A DNA stretch of 64,000 nt, taken from NCBI GenBank assembly GCA_964019695.1, contig OZ026526.1, positions 11,439,754-11,503,753 of the forward strand, written 5' to 3'. Below the pieces are notes generated by a model. It saw only the letters and a program-made list of their open reading frames with translations. It did no database searches and was not told where the DNA came from. Positions 11,701-25,600 of the stretch are shown here, one piece after another. The translations under genes were made by a program, and so were the position numbers. Every line of letters starts with the position of its first letter. The stretch's first letter is position 1. Source of the DNA: Loripinus fragilis (Eukaryota > Mollusca > Bivalvia > Lucinida > Lucinidae).

Positions 11701-14700
11701 ATTTATTTATAAATATTTGGACTAGCAAATGCATTGTTTAATCACTAATGATGACGCAGAGGGGCTAGCATTCTAAAATTTGGTCATCAACCTCCATACT
11801 ACTTTGTGTATGCGAGCAGCGAAGGGTCTGACAAGTCGACCTATACTTATGCACAGGCTCACCTGAGCCTTCATTGCTCAATACTGCGACAAGTACCAAG
11901 ATCAAATGGGATTATTCCTTTGATCTGTTCTTTCGTTACTAGTAAATCCATTTTGTTTGATTTGAACTATGCAAATATTATTATTAGGCTACAATTTTGT
12001 ATCAACGATAATGTTCACATTTGACATGCTAAATATCGATTCGATATTATCTGCAACACAATTCAACTGTAAGACTAATGGGTCTAATTGATAGAATAAT
12101 GCAAAATAAATAATTTATTAAAAGCAATAATCTGTTGTGAGTCAGCTATTTTAGCAATGGCTACAATATACATTAATACTAACAATGCCTGTTTTTTTCT
12201 AAGTGATATGATGTATGACTAAAATGAACCATTAGAACAAATGTTGATCTGTTTGAATGCTTCACAATAGTTTAGAACCAGTCAGAACAGATGATGCTAT
12301 TTGTCCTTAAAATTCATTTGTTATGCATTTTACCATCTTAAATGGTATTCTTTTGTCGCCAAACTGGACATCATTCTGATATAAAGCAGTTTTTAACCAT
12401 AGGGTGTGTGTCATACCTTTGGGCAAAAATCGTTAAGTTTTTAAATCATTTTAGTTTATTTTTTCAAAAGACAAGGATAAAGTACTGTTTAAATTCTCAA
12501 TTCCCAATTTTGATATATGCTTGAATTGACCAACAATGACACATTCTGAAAAGGTTTTTATTCTTGAATGGTATCAGCATAGTAGTTGTAATTGATAGCT
12601 GGCTTTAACAACATGTGATAAATCTTACTAAGCTAGTCCATGCTTAATATTATTGTGTTATCTAAAATATGATACAATATAATACAATATATTTTATTCA
12701 GCATTTAACATAAAACAATGTTTATAAACTACAAAATAAGTTAACATTATAATGTAGTGAAACAACAACAATAATTTTCCTGAGGAGCATCTAGCATTTA
12801 TTCGGATATGTTTTATTACTTTATATGTGTCTTTTATATATCATTTCACGTATAAAAGAGGCAAATATATCTGTCAGTGAGTTAAAAGATTTCATTAAGT
12901 AAGAATCTAAGAAAATAAAATGCTGTTTACATATTTAATAAAACGCACAGACTTGAAAAAAATCGTTGTATGTGACTAAAGTTCAAATTTTATTCTTTCA
13001 TTCATCAATGCGTTGTTGGCGTTTTCCTTTAATGACAATTAATGGCAGTTTAATGGCAATAAATGTCTCACTAGCAGTGTAAACTTAAAAAGTTTTCTTT
13101 TGCAATTTAAAAATGTATTTAAAAGAAAGTAACGCATATCACATATAATAGAAGATCCTTCTAATTTGATAACATCATATCGCTTGTCATTTTTTTTACA
13201 ATTTAAAGGTTATATTGTCATGTCAGGATAAGGAGTAGTTAGATAAGATTTCTAATTATTTTTCAGTAACGTAGAGAATTTTGCTATTGCTTGGTATAGC
13301 CCCAACCGCTAAAGAGTTAAAATACATTAATTTGAGGCTTGTAGAATGTGGTTCTAGAAAAATATAGTGTACAAAACTCCCCTAGAAGGTATTTTGGTAG
13401 TCCAATGTCTAGTGACAGTAACGCATTAAATGGTTATACATTTAAAGTAACATATATAACTGTAATTTCATAGTGGTGTATTGTTTAAATGCATACCAGC
13501 TGTTCCATTTATTTAAAGATGTTTTAAGGCAAACAACATGTCCATAAATAATAATTCGGTATAACTTGGTATTTGCAAGTAGGATTTGAAACTATTATAG
13601 GGTAATGTAGTTAACATGCCTGTCTAAATATAGGTCAGAGAGCTAACGTATGACATTTTGCATCTTATATAATATAGTTTCAGAAAATAATACTGAACAA
13701 TATTTGTCCTGCTGTGTGGAGATAATGGCCTGGCTATTTGAGCTTTCACTGTCACAGAATTTTCAGTTTTGGTACTGACGTCAGTTTTCCATGTACAGAC
13801 ATCATTTTGAAGTTAATGTAACCTCTTTAAAATCAAGAGTCAGGGCTTATGCTCCAAAATCAACATGTCGCCAGTAAAATTAACACAACTGATCAAACAG
13901 TTCATGTTAATGCCGGCTTGGAATTCATAACACTCCACTGTCAAGCCTTAAATAAGCTAAAAATGGGTACGTCACTTTGTGACGTCACTGTGACATTAAA
14001 AATCCAAAGAAAAATTGTAAACATCTTTTTTCTTAAACAGAATACCTTTTTCTACAAGAAAATGTATGTTTGACACTTTTACCAAAAAATGCACACGGAA
14101 TTACACAGGGGCCTACACTAAATAGAGAAATGATAAACTTTCAAAAATGGGACTTTTTTCGATTTTTCTTTATACTTTTACTATAAATTGTGTCACCACA
14201 GGAGACCGAAAAATGCCTATTGAGTATATGTTTTGCTTTATTTGTAGCGAACATTGCATAAAAATCATTTCGTCGCGCAAAAATTGTGGTTTGTTTAGTT
14301 ATGTATTCAAGAAAATTATTCCTAATAACACTACCTCTACTTTTCTAGAAGTGGGTGGGGTAACTTAACCCCTCCCATTTTGTCGACGGCATAAGAACTT
14401 CTCATAGTATCGCGTTTACCATCACAAAATTGATTGATTTCTACTATCAAGGTATTTTTACTTTTTTGTTTGCCACTGTTTTGAATTAAAATGAACCAGA
14501 ACGTCAGCTCATAGCTAAACTTACTCTGCCCCATGGCAATATTATAAGAGTTATCTTCCCTTTGTTCTGGTCTACAAATTTTATTTTGTTTTCAATACAA
14601 AAAGCATAAAGTGTGCTTGACAAAAATACCAACGCAAGGCATTTTAAAACTACTGTCGGTTATATATTTTCAAAATATGTGCATTGTGACATGCGATTTT

Positions 14701-15103
14701 TAGTCAAAAAATTAGCACATTGCTTTGCTTTGGTATTGCTGTTCCGGTATTTAGATATTAGAAACATTCAACTCGGTCATCAATTGTATAATAACTGTAC
14801 CAGATTGTGGCCTACCAAATGGTACAAAAGTATCCAATTTCATGAACTTTTGTTAATGCTCTGCACACTTTTCAAAAGGTAATATGTTATATTTTCCACT
14901 GAAATTTTGCGTTTTCCAGTATACAAACAGTACATGTATTCACAATAATATTTTTCGTGTCTGCATTATAATATACTCATTAAATTTGTGCCATAACATA
15001 GAGGAAAGATAGCTCTTTAAAATGATACCACACATGATAGGGTTTGTAAATCGGTTACTGAGATATAAGACCATGCTAAGAACTTTCCAAATGCCCCTCG
15101 TAG
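8767..15103. mobile_element. 6.3 kb structure with long inverted terminal repeats
   Basis: The left end reads ACGAGGCTCATTTGGAAAG and the right end, reversed, CGAGGGGCATTTGGAAAG, both next to TA. Inverted matches continue inward: 9125-9290 with 13950-14125 (GGCCCCTGTG, GTCACAGTGACGTCAC) and 9580-9650 with 13590-13660 (GTTAGCTCTC). The arms therefore reach about 1 kb or more. The centre is AT-rich, with no frame over about 75 codons and no transposase I can recognise. It may be one foldback-type element or two head-to-head copies. Confidence 0.6.
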
Positions 15104-15371
15104 TATCAAGCTAGGACTTGCATATATCTAGCAGAAAATGAAGGTGTTTTTCTTGCAGCTGGCTATATGAAAACCATGAGTACTAATAGGAATCTGGCAT
15201 TGCTATTTTATTTGAAAATTATCTGAGAAGCCTTAACATTTTTTTCATAACTAACTTGATCCTCTCTAGCATTTCTTTGACTAGTGTATATTTGAAATGA
15301 AAGAATTTGTAATTTTTCCTTCGTTTTTGGGGGCTAAAGAAAAAATATGCTGAAGTTACATACACTCTCAT

Positions 15372-15652
15372 ACACGGATCTAGAAAGTTTTTTTCAGAGG
15401 GGGTCCAACTTTGATAACTTTTTTTAAAAATTTAGTTGATGAGAGGATCCAAATACCACTATAAGCTGGCCATCATTTAAAATGGCGTTTCGCTGGCGTG
15501 CCGACGATGGCCCAACATTGAATGCTGGCTTGGTGACTTTGTGATTTTTCAACGCTTTGGGACCAGTATTGCTAATAACCCTATATTTTGTGATTTTTCA
15601 GGGTGGGGGGGGGGGGGTCCGGATCTCCTGTCCCCCGTCTGGATCCGCGCAT
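15372..15652. mobile_element. element with GCGGATC-type inverted ends
   Basis: ACACGGATCTAGAAAGTTTT and GTCTGGATCCGCGCATG are inverted ends, with AGAGGGGGTCCAACTTTGAT inside. A shorter related copy is at 23460-23625. Confidence 0.6.
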
Positions 15653-15990
15653 GACAGTTGAATAAGTTGAGCGTCAATTGGTGTTTAACTTGATTCTAGG
15701 ATTGATATCATAACAATGCATGTTTAGTTAAAACCTTTTTGGACAGTTTCAGGGTTTAAGACTAGGTTTGATGTCATAACATTGCATGGTTAGTCAGCTC
15801 TTTTAAACATTTAAGACATGACTAGTCATTCCGTTATTAACTTACACTACCTTGCACAGCCAAACCCCATATCAGCATACAAATTCCCCTGAAACAAAAT
15901 TTAAAATTGGATCAAACTTAGTTTCACTAGGAGACACTGCGGCAATAGCGAAATGTATAGTGCTATCATATTAAACGAAACTCTAAATTG

Positions 15991-16351
15991 ATCAATTGTT
16001 AGCAAGGCAGTGGTTGATGATAATAATGAGCCAGTGCATGCGATTTCCAACAATGTGGTATGTGCGACCAGCAAAGCCTCAGATCAGCCTGTGCATATGC
16101 GCAGTCTGATCAGAGACTTTGCTAGTCGCTTGAGTATTCTATGATTGTTAAGCTAATGACTGAACACCATTTGGAGTTTCTAAGTTTAACAGGAGGCTGC
16201 AGAGGCTCGTCCGAGTCTACACTCATTGTTGGAAATCTCATGCCGCGGCTCATATGGTTTTCTCAAGCAGGACTTGATCATCTTTATCGTGAATGGAAAT
16301 CCATGTGTTTCTGTCAGCCTTCAGTGAAAACTTGAGCCCGCAGGTGGGACA
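15991..16351. repeat. tandem duplication of the gene's 3' end, with MITE inserted
   Basis: TGATCAATTGTTAGCAAGGC occurs at 15991 and again at 16352, 361 bp apart. The first copy carries an extra terminal-exon piece (16275-16351) with a 13 bp deletion between two TTCTG repeats, which destroys its frame, and a MITE at 16028-16251. The duplication therefore predates the MITE. Confidence 0.75.
16028..16251. mobile_element. MITE, same GAGCC/GGCTC family, at the gene's 3' flank
   Basis: GAGCCAGTGCATGCGATTTCC ... GAAATCTCATGCCGCGGCTC, with TGTGCATATGCGCAGTC in the middle. Confidence 0.78.
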
Positions 16352-16398
16352 TTGATCAATTGTTAGCAAGGCAGTGGCTGATATGGACAGAATCTTCT

Positions 16399-16671
16399 TT
16401 ATCGTGAATGGAAATCCATGTGTTTCTGAACGACCCTTCTGTCAGCCTTCAGTGAAAACTTGAGTCCACAGGTGGGGCATTCCTCAGCCTCTGCCTTCTC
16501 CTTATGTAGCTTGGTTTTGCCACGCTTCTCTGAACCGAGCACCTTAGCCACGTGCTTGTTCTTAATATGTTGTTTCGACACTGGTTTTGTGGTCGTCTTT
16601 TCTACTGGTGGTTGGTCTAGGGTGTCGCTTTCGCTGGCATTGCTTGGACACGGCGTTGGGCATGGAGAACG
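16399..16671 (-). CDS. SKICH gene, terminal coding exon 11 (C2H2 zinc finger, stop)
   Basis: Acceptor CCTCCGTTTCAG precedes CGTTCTCC; the reading frame ends at a TAA at 16399-16401. A Pro/Ser/Thr-rich and then Lys-rich stretch leads into ECPTCGLKF and QKHMDFHSR. Cys-x2-Cys, 15 residues, His-x3-His is the spacing of the ubiquitin-binding-type fingers at the C-terminus of TAX1BP1. Ubiquitin binding here is inferred from family only. A partial, frameshifted copy of this exon lies just downstream (16275-16351). Confidence 0.88.
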   Translation of the reverse strand, partial: RSPCPTPCPSNASESDTLDQPPVEKTTTKPVSKQHIKNKHVAKVLGSEKRGKTKLHKEKAEAEECPTCGLKFSLKADRRVVQKHMDFHSR

Positions 16672-19600
16672 CTGAAACGGAGGAATATAGAATAGAACTG
16701 ATCTCCAACTCTGAGGATCTTACATATATATGTATATGCTCATGTTAAATGCCGTCGCGGCTGCCATGCATTAAAATCGATAAACCAACAGTGGTTTACG
16801 AATTTTGGGGTAACGTTACATGCATGAAATGACGTCAATAATAAGGTTGCATACAAAATGATTTTTTTTGTGTGCCAGAACTGACATTCCAAAGTAATCT
16901 TAATGTCAAATGATATTAAGAAACTAACGTTTGTGCTATTGTACTATTGAATTTATTAAACTCGTTGTGAAAAAGGGATAAAATGCTCGACAAATCTCGT
17001 ATTTTATCGCTCTCTCCCAAGTTGTTTAATAAATGCAACAGTTGAGGAAAACGATATACAATAAAACATGTGTAAAACGGCCACTCAAAAATAGACAAAA
17101 CAAAGATCTTTATGTTAAATGGTAGCTTAATGAAGGTCGAAAGTATTGCAGAATGCTCCCTGCATTTCTTTTGACCTGGCTTAAGCGATAAAAGTTCTTA
17201 AAAACAATTTTTGGTCCTTTTATGAGTGGCCGTTTTACACAGGTTTTACTGTACTCGTAAATGCGAGGTTTGGCATATGATAAATCAAGAGAAATGTTAT
17301 GAAGTTAAGATACAAATAACACGAGCATGCACTAAGCAAAACCAACCAATTGACCTGTGTACTTAGCTTACACTCAGATCAGCCTTGGCATCCGCCATTT
17401 CTGACCAGAGGGCCCAGACCTGTAATTGTCTTTCATAGACCTCTCCATTATAACTTTTAAGTATAAAGCTGTGGTCCTCACAACTCTTAAAGCACAATGA
17501 GGTTGCCATAGAATTACAGATTGGACCTAGTTCAACCAATAAACAAGAATGAGATACCATGGTGACCACCATGTTTACCACTTTTTGGCACCTGAAGGTG
17601 GGCACCCTAAATGAGAGGAAAATTTCATTGAAAAAAAATAGCAAAATGCAGTCCTTTTTTCTTAGCCACACCAGTAAACTTAATCAATAAAAGCAGTGAA
17701 AGTGCAACAAATATATACTTATCTAGTAAATATGATAGACTTCGAGCTAAAAAAGGTCCTGCTCCCCCCTAGGGAATTTTGCAGACATATCCTATATTGA
17801 AGAGAATTTCAAGCCGCATCTTTTAAGAGATGTTTGCACTCTGTGCTCCGGGGCGTTAGTCTCTGACAGCCTGTTACATATGTTACTGTAACAAACTAAG
17901 GAAAAATCAAAATGAAAGTTTGAGCTACAGATAGAAGACATTGAACCATCTAATTATTCAAATTTCGTATGTAGTTTGCAAGCTGGATGCCTAAGCTACA
18001 TAAAAGCAGCATTTCAAACAAAATTTCAGACTTCAATGGTGTTATATGCGTTACATAGATTAAATTTCCCTTTGAAAGTTGAAATCGTGACTAACATCAT
18101 TCATTTTACAGACAATTTGTGCATTTTTACAAGTGTTTTTAATCTTAGTTTACTAAAATACTCATTTGACTAAAAGAAAAAACAAAGTTTGTTTTTCTAT
18201 CTCAAATACATTGTTTTATATGAGCTATTAAACAACCCTACCCCCAATTTTAAGTATCCAATTTTGGTATCTATTATTGAAGAAAAATATATGGAAATAT
18301 TTTTTAGAGATGATATTTCAGAAAAAAAAACGTTTTTCACATGTTTTCCTATTAATCTCTAGCCTCTGGTGCCTTAGTCTAAGTAATTACAGTCATTGCT
18401 GACAACAAGCCTATGGAATCGTGTTACCTATGTTATAAATAACCTTTTTAATCACATATTTCCTTATGCTTATTATATTTAAATATATAGACATATATAT
18501 AGAAAATAATAGTTCTCATTTAAATGACACAATTTAATAAATATTCCTATTAAATAAAATTATTCAAAAACAATCTTTATTCAAGTCACCCTCACAATGT
18601 CTATCATTGTGTCTGCTTCTATGGCAAAATAATCACCCATTTCATCACAACCAGTAGAATCATGGCATTGTATTAGACTGCAAACTGAGTACAATCCTGT
18701 TCCTCTCCACCCCTTTGGGAAGTGTGAAGACATATCCTACCTTAAAGAACAATTCAAGCTGCATCAAATAAGAGATGTTTGCACTCCATTAACTAGGGGT
18801 TTAGCCTGTAATGGTATGATACGTATGTTACCATATCAATTTAGGAATAAATGATTTGAAAGTCTGAGAAACAGAAAGAAGACATAAAACTATCTATTTA
18901 TTTGAATTATTCATGTAGTTTGCATGCTGAATACCTTTGATACATAAGAAAAGATTTTTTAACAAATATACAGCTTCCTATGGTGTTATATGTGTTACAT
19001 TAATTAAGATTACTTTTTAAAATTGGTAATTGTGACAAACATCACTTATAAGCATTTCGTGTGATCCTCCTCTTTTGCCATCAAAAGACTTAATTTTCTT
19101 TGTATGTGTGGCCAGTGCCAGCGTCAAACAACTTGACTCAGCCAAACTTGAATCCTTAGCATTCTTCAAAAGCAGAAACAGCATGTCAGTGTCATGGGAT
19201 CAAATACCTGATTAAATATGAGTTTAATGCCATTTCACATATATGCATACAATGGAGTATGACTCTGGTATGTATCTCTTCCTGTGAAGTGGCAAGAGCA
19301 ATCTAACTGCAGCTGCATCTGCATCCGTGCTAGTAAAACAATATCTTTGCTATGATTTTGCAAAATCTATGTCTCTACCATGTACCTCTAAGAATACCCT
19401 AAGATTTCTGACATTGGTCAAACAGAAATTTGATAAGCTGCTGTTTTGCATCATTTGCCATGGAACCTATCCAGTCTTTTGGTGCTTAAGTCCTCAGGTC
19501 TTAGATCAATAGTATTTTGCTGCGCCCGAAGAACTTTATAAGTTTTCTTTAGTTACAATGTTGGCCCTTGATGGTTTTGGCAGACCGTCTAAAACAATTT

Positions 19601-22600
19601 CTGTTACACCTTGAAAGTTATCTGGTATAAGAGAAAGAATATGAAGTTGGACATTGCCATCAATTATGTTTGCAATAGGCTGTTTTTTATGTCAGTACAT
19701 TGAAGCATGTCTTAAAATAATGTAAAACCTTTGATTTCTTAGTTTTTACAGCCATATCATTAGCTGTTGCATTCAAAAGAAGGAAAGTGGACTATAGGTA
19801 GAATGGGATAACCAGTAGTTCTATATTATGCTCTATGGAAGATTTATACAGAGTAAACAAGTTGATAAGGTGCCTCATTTCATGATCCATTGAAAACACT
19901 GAAATTGAAAACACTTGCCTCTGACTGTGTAATCAAAAAGGATGTCACGACAATGCCATTGCTCATTTATTATGACGAGTTATATATATTACATCCTTTA
20001 ATAAGCGCTCTTATCTTAGAAACTTAGTGAAGCATTGAATTGAAAGGGTCGATTTGCGCGCTGTTCATCCTGCATTCCATTGCTTTACGTGCTGTGATAC
20101 ATCTAGTTCGTTTATCTGAAGGGAAAGAGTTACCTCGGTTTCAGCACTTCAGAAGTACTAAGACTTCAAATAAGTTTTTGAATGCTTGGGGAAAGATAAT
20201 AAGTGCAGAGACATTATTAGATGAAAATATGTGGGTTGCATGTATGGAAAGGCTGCATTTATAAAAGTTAACCAGCTTAGATTTGATTCTTTATCACAGA
20301 AATATCAAGGTACATCAGTCCAGGTACTCATTGCTCTTAATGGCATAGTTTTCCTCCTTGTAAAGCTTTAGTCTTTCTCCTACTTGCAGAGTATCACTTG
20401 AAACACTACTCAAAGAGCCAACTATTAGGAATTCATATCAGTTTCCGAATGTTCCAAGCCATAAATGGCAAAATTGGAAAGATGATAATGGCTCATCAAT
20501 TTTGAGTGGACTGGTGGTAAAATTGAATAAAAGTAAATGATTGAAATATTGTGTGATGATTTTACTAGTTGCAAGGAGGCGTGTGATAATAATGATTACC
20601 ACAGAAGCAGACAACGACAAACGTTTAACATGAGTGTTAAATCGATGAGAAATAGTTTGGACCATTTCATTTATTGTATTTTCTTGTAAAAATGAAAAAC
20701 TATCTTTTCTATCTGTGGCTCTATATTTAGCATTATATGCACCGTATTAGGAAATGTGTCCAAAAGGTCATTGATAACATCTGTAAAAACAGTCCATGGG
20801 CTTGATAATCAGAAATGAATATAATTTCTAGTGTTTTGGCACAAAAGACTTATAAGTACACATTAAGTGTCCTGATCTTAAACTTAATGACATCTTGCAG
20901 ATATATGAGCAAGACAGACTAAGAAAATGAAAAATATCCACATGTTGTAATCACTTTCATGTGTTTTACTTAAACGGTAATAACAAAATTCGCTTCTCTG
21001 TAAAACTGGGAGTAGGGCTGTGTATTAGCTCCTATAAGACTATATATTTAAGATAGAAAAGCAAACTTGGTTTTTCCTATTCATCAATTGAGTATATGTT
21101 TGTAAAATCTAATAAAACCGTTTGAAACCAAGTCATAGAAGTTGTTTAACTAAATGGCGATAGCCACAATTATAGCTTTTAAATTATAATTAGGTTCATG
21201 TAACGCACATAACACCACAGTTAGCCGTATAATTGTTAAACAGCTTCCATATGTAGTAAAGACATCTAGTATAAAGACTATAAGAATGTCAATTTATTAG
21301 ACAATTTTAATGTCTTCTTTAAGTAGCTCAAACATTCAAATTTCTTATTCTCAAATTGATATAGTAACATATGTAACAAGCTGTTACAGGCTAACGCCCT
21401 GACTTACAGAGTGCAAAAATTTCTTATTAAATGCACCTTGAATGGTTACATAAGATGTAATTTGTCTGCAGAATTCCAAAGGGGATTAGGATGGAGCAGG
21501 TCCTTACTCAGCTTGATGTCAAAATACTGTTTGATGATTTTACATATCACGCTATCATATGTAACGCTCTCTGATCTTTAAAACTTGATGACAACTAGCA
21601 GATATATAAGTCTTTATCATAGGAGCCAGTTTAAAATCCCATAAATACTGTTTGATGATTTTACATATCACGCTACCATATGTAACGCTCTCTGATCTTT
21701 AAAACTTGATGACAACTAGCAGATATATAAGTCTTTATCATAGGAGCCAGTTTAAAATCCCTAAACAATGTAAGATATCCAACAGCTGCAAGTTTTTTCA
21801 CAATTTTAGCTCATACTTTCAAACTACATTTCCTGTATTTGATATAGTAACGCATGTAACACGCTGTTTCAGACTAACGCCCCAACATAGAGAGTGCAAA
21901 CATCTCTTATTCTATGCAGCTTGAGTTGTACTATAAGAAGGAATATGCCTGCAAAATTCCCTCGAGGAGATTAAAACATTTTCAGGCATATCTTACGTAA
22001 AGACAATGAGCTTGCCGATTGATTACATCAGGTAACATATGTTACAGCCTCTGATATTAAAAGATTTGCAACAAACTTGCAGATTTATGAGTCTTTTCAT
22101 ATAAGCAAATAAATCTCAAACAATGAAACACATTCATCAACTGCAAATATTTTTAACTATATATACTTTAGTTTTAATACCAAACATTTCACCTTAAAAC
22201 TGGGTAGGGGTAGGGTTGTTTAATTGCTTATTCCAGAAAAAATATTCAAGCTAGGGAAACAAACTTTAATTTTTCTATTAGCAAATTGCATAAGCTAGTC
22301 AGACATGGTTAAAAACATTTTGCAAAACACACAGAGAGATTGTGAATGTAAATGATGTTAGCCACACTTGCAAATATTAATGGGTTATCTGATTTATGTA
22401 ACGCACATGACACCTTAGGAAGCGGCAATTTTGTTCAAATGGCTGTCATATGTAGTTAAGATATCCAGTATGCAGACTATATGAATGATTTTTAAAACTA
22501 AATATTTTAATGTCTTTAATTTGTAGCCCAAACTTTCAATTTACTTTTTCTTAGTTTGATTAAGTAACGTATGTTACAGGCTCTTACAGACTAACGCCCT

Positions 22601-25600
22601 GGAGCACAGAGTGCAAACATCTCTTAAAAGACTCGGCTTTTAATTCTCTACAAGATAGGATATGTCTGCAAAATTCCCTAGGGGGGGGGGAACCCATTCT
22701 CAGCCATCCGTCTATGAATTCTTTCCCGTAATTGTATTATTGACCAGTCACGAAACACTTTTCAACCTCAATATTGTGCTGAGCTTCCACCAACCCTTTG
22801 AGCCAATCAGTGCCCTTTTTATAATTACAGGTCTGTGACCCAGACTTTCCTGTCCGCATTAAGCAACTATGTGAATTTAACTACCTAGTGAAGGCAAGAG
22901 CGAAGACTACGGTGGCTTCGGCTGCTTTCTGTTCTAAGGTGGTGGCACTGTTCCCACAATCCGATGCTGTATCTGCGCCAGCATATGGATCACACAATGT
23001 TTTTTCAAACATTTACATTTCCCGGGTGCCGAGGAAATTGTTATACAGTAACACAAAATTAGTAAGTGAGTATGATCAGGAAATACCACAATCACAAACC
23101 GCAGACAACCCCGTGGCACCGCGAGGAAGAGCCGCTCAACCATCACGAGACACCAGGAAGCAAAATTAAGCAAAGCAACCAGCTCTCTCTTCCCCAACAA
23201 GATGATTGCTATACTAGAATGGACATAAAGTAACTTACAACAATGCAGTGTTAATGCAATGAAACAAACATGTGTGACCGATATTCTTGCATACTTTACC
23301 CGACTCCAACCAAACTCGAACTGAAAATGCCACTAAAACTTTTCTAACACGTATACAAAAAACTTTCGAACGTGATCACAACGCCATAGCCACTCGCAAT
23401 CGTGAAAAAATTGCATAGGCGAAATGATCAGTCTAGGCCGCAACACTTTTACATGTTCCACATTCGCGGATCAAGAAAGTTTTGTCAGAGGGGGTCTAAC
23501 TTTGACAATGATTTTTTTGAGTTGACGAGAGGAGAGGATCCAAATGGACAATCATTGGTCCTCCAGGGAAACGCCTTTTACTGCCCCTGTCCCCTCCCCT
23601 CTGGATCCGCGCAATGTACCAGTATTAAAAAGAGTGATCTATTTGATAAGATTTAAGTCTTAAAGCGCCAATCGCAACAAAAGTCGTCTGCTTTTCTTGT
23701 CTGCAGAAATGTTAAAAGGCCTGAATGGCAAACAGTGTGGACCCAGATCAGACTGCTCCAATAGGAGCAGTCTGTTCTGGGTCCACACTTTTTATAGGAG
23801 CAGTCTGTTCTGGGTCCACACTTTTTGCTTGTATACTTAAATTCTCCAGACATGTAAGGTAATTATTTGCAGCAGACGAATTCAGCAGACGACATTTCCA
23901 GATGCATTTTTCTTGGCGCTTTAAGAGATATTACCTCGACTTCTCTTACGAATCTCCGCCATTCGTTTGTCCGATCCTTGGCCCTTTCAGCAAGCACGGC
24001 CCTAATTCGAACGTTCAACTCATCTGCTAAAGTGCAGAATATGTGTGTTTGGTCTTTCTCGTTCTGAAGAAAACAGAAAATGGTGTATAGAGATAGCATC
24101 ATTACAATATAAACAGAGGATTTTACATGAGTGCTCATGTTTTATTGAATTTATTAAACCAGTTGAGGAAAAGCGATAAAATGCGAGGCTTGCATTGCGT
24201 CCATGAGCAAGACACCTAATACTCTGCTTAGTACTGGTTCAACTTGGAAAAAACCCCGACATGACGGAAACGACTAATATGACTGTTGACTGTGACGTAC
24301 ATGTAAGGCATTAACGCAGACAAAATGTTCGTTTTAAAAGAACCTTAAACAGATATTTTGATAAGTGCATTGTAATATTTAAAAAAATCATTAACCCTGA
24401 TAAAACTGAGCATGCAGCAACGTCTTCATGGTTTTGTCCAACTCCAATATGTAGGCTCCTGCAGGTCGTCGAACTTAAATCAGGGGTGGTAACAGTCCAA
24501 GATTCTCAATCAGGAAAATTTTCAGCTCAATCCTGAACTTGGCCAAAAATATTCAGAAATCACCAATAAAATGTTAAAAAGAACAAAACATCCATAGAAA
24601 GCAATCAGTTTATGCTTATATTATAGTAAATATCTGATTAAAAGATCATGATAGGTTCTGATAACAAATTACAGCAATAATTAATTTGATCTTATATACA
24701 AAATGCATGAGTGCTCAATCAGGAACTCCTGATTAATCCTGAACTTTGTCACCCCGGTTAAATCAGTCAACATCACATGGTGTCCCAGAATTTGTATTGT
24801 GTTCTCATGGTTTTGGTCACTCAAGTGTTCCCATGATATATTGTTCCCCAACCATGTCATATAAGAGCCGTTTCACGTGATTTCCAGCAATGTGGCATTT
24901 CGACAAGTATAGACTCAGACTAGCCTCTGTATCCTTCTTTTAAGCTCAGAAACCTCAACTGATGTTCGGTCAGTAGCTTTACAGTCATAGAATACTTAAG
25001 CGACTAGCAAAGGCTCTGATCAGTCTGCGCATATGCGCAGGCTGATCTGAGGCTTTGCTGGTCACGCATACCACATTGTTGGAAATCTCATGTTGCGGCT
25101 CATATCACCTACCTTGAGCATTCGTCTGAGCTTTGCATTGTCCTCTCTGAGCTTGACTATCTGTGTATCTTTTACGTTTATCGTCTCTCGAAGTAGGTGT
25201 ACATTCCGAGCCTGTCTCACACTAGCTCTCCTCAATCTCTCTGTTTTAAAGAAACACAAACAAGACTTGAGTCCACTATTTTGATCCCAAATAACCATGA
25301 AATAATACCCCCATATACACAATAAACAACAACAACAAACAAACAATTCAAAAACAAACGAACAACATCAACAACAAAAACTTATAACATAACGTTTTGA
25401 TACCCTTTGTAATATGAATATTTTAACGCAAGTACACGAAAACCTGTGTAAAACGACCACTCTCAAAAATACCAAAAATGGTTTTCAAGACCGATTATTG
25501 CTTAACGCAGGTCAAAAGTATTGCAGGGAGTATTTGGCAATACTTTCGACCTCCATTAACCTTTCAGCTGTCATTGCGTCTATTTTGGAGTGTCCGTTTT

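Larger units (their letters stand above)
17757..22690. mobile_element. 4.9 kb foldback-like element in the last intron
   Basis: The left end (CCCCCCTAGGGAATTTTGCA, GACATATCCTAT, AAGAGATGTTTGCACTCTGT, GGGCGTTAGTCTC) recurs in inverted orientation at 22600-22690, and homology continues for about 500 bp to 18270 and 22200. Further units of the same sequence lie inside: one at about 18690-19050 on the left, and near 21360-21480 and 21840-21970 on the right. This layered inverted-repeat build is typical of foldback elements. A decayed reading frame occupies the centre on the minus strand. Confidence 0.7.
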
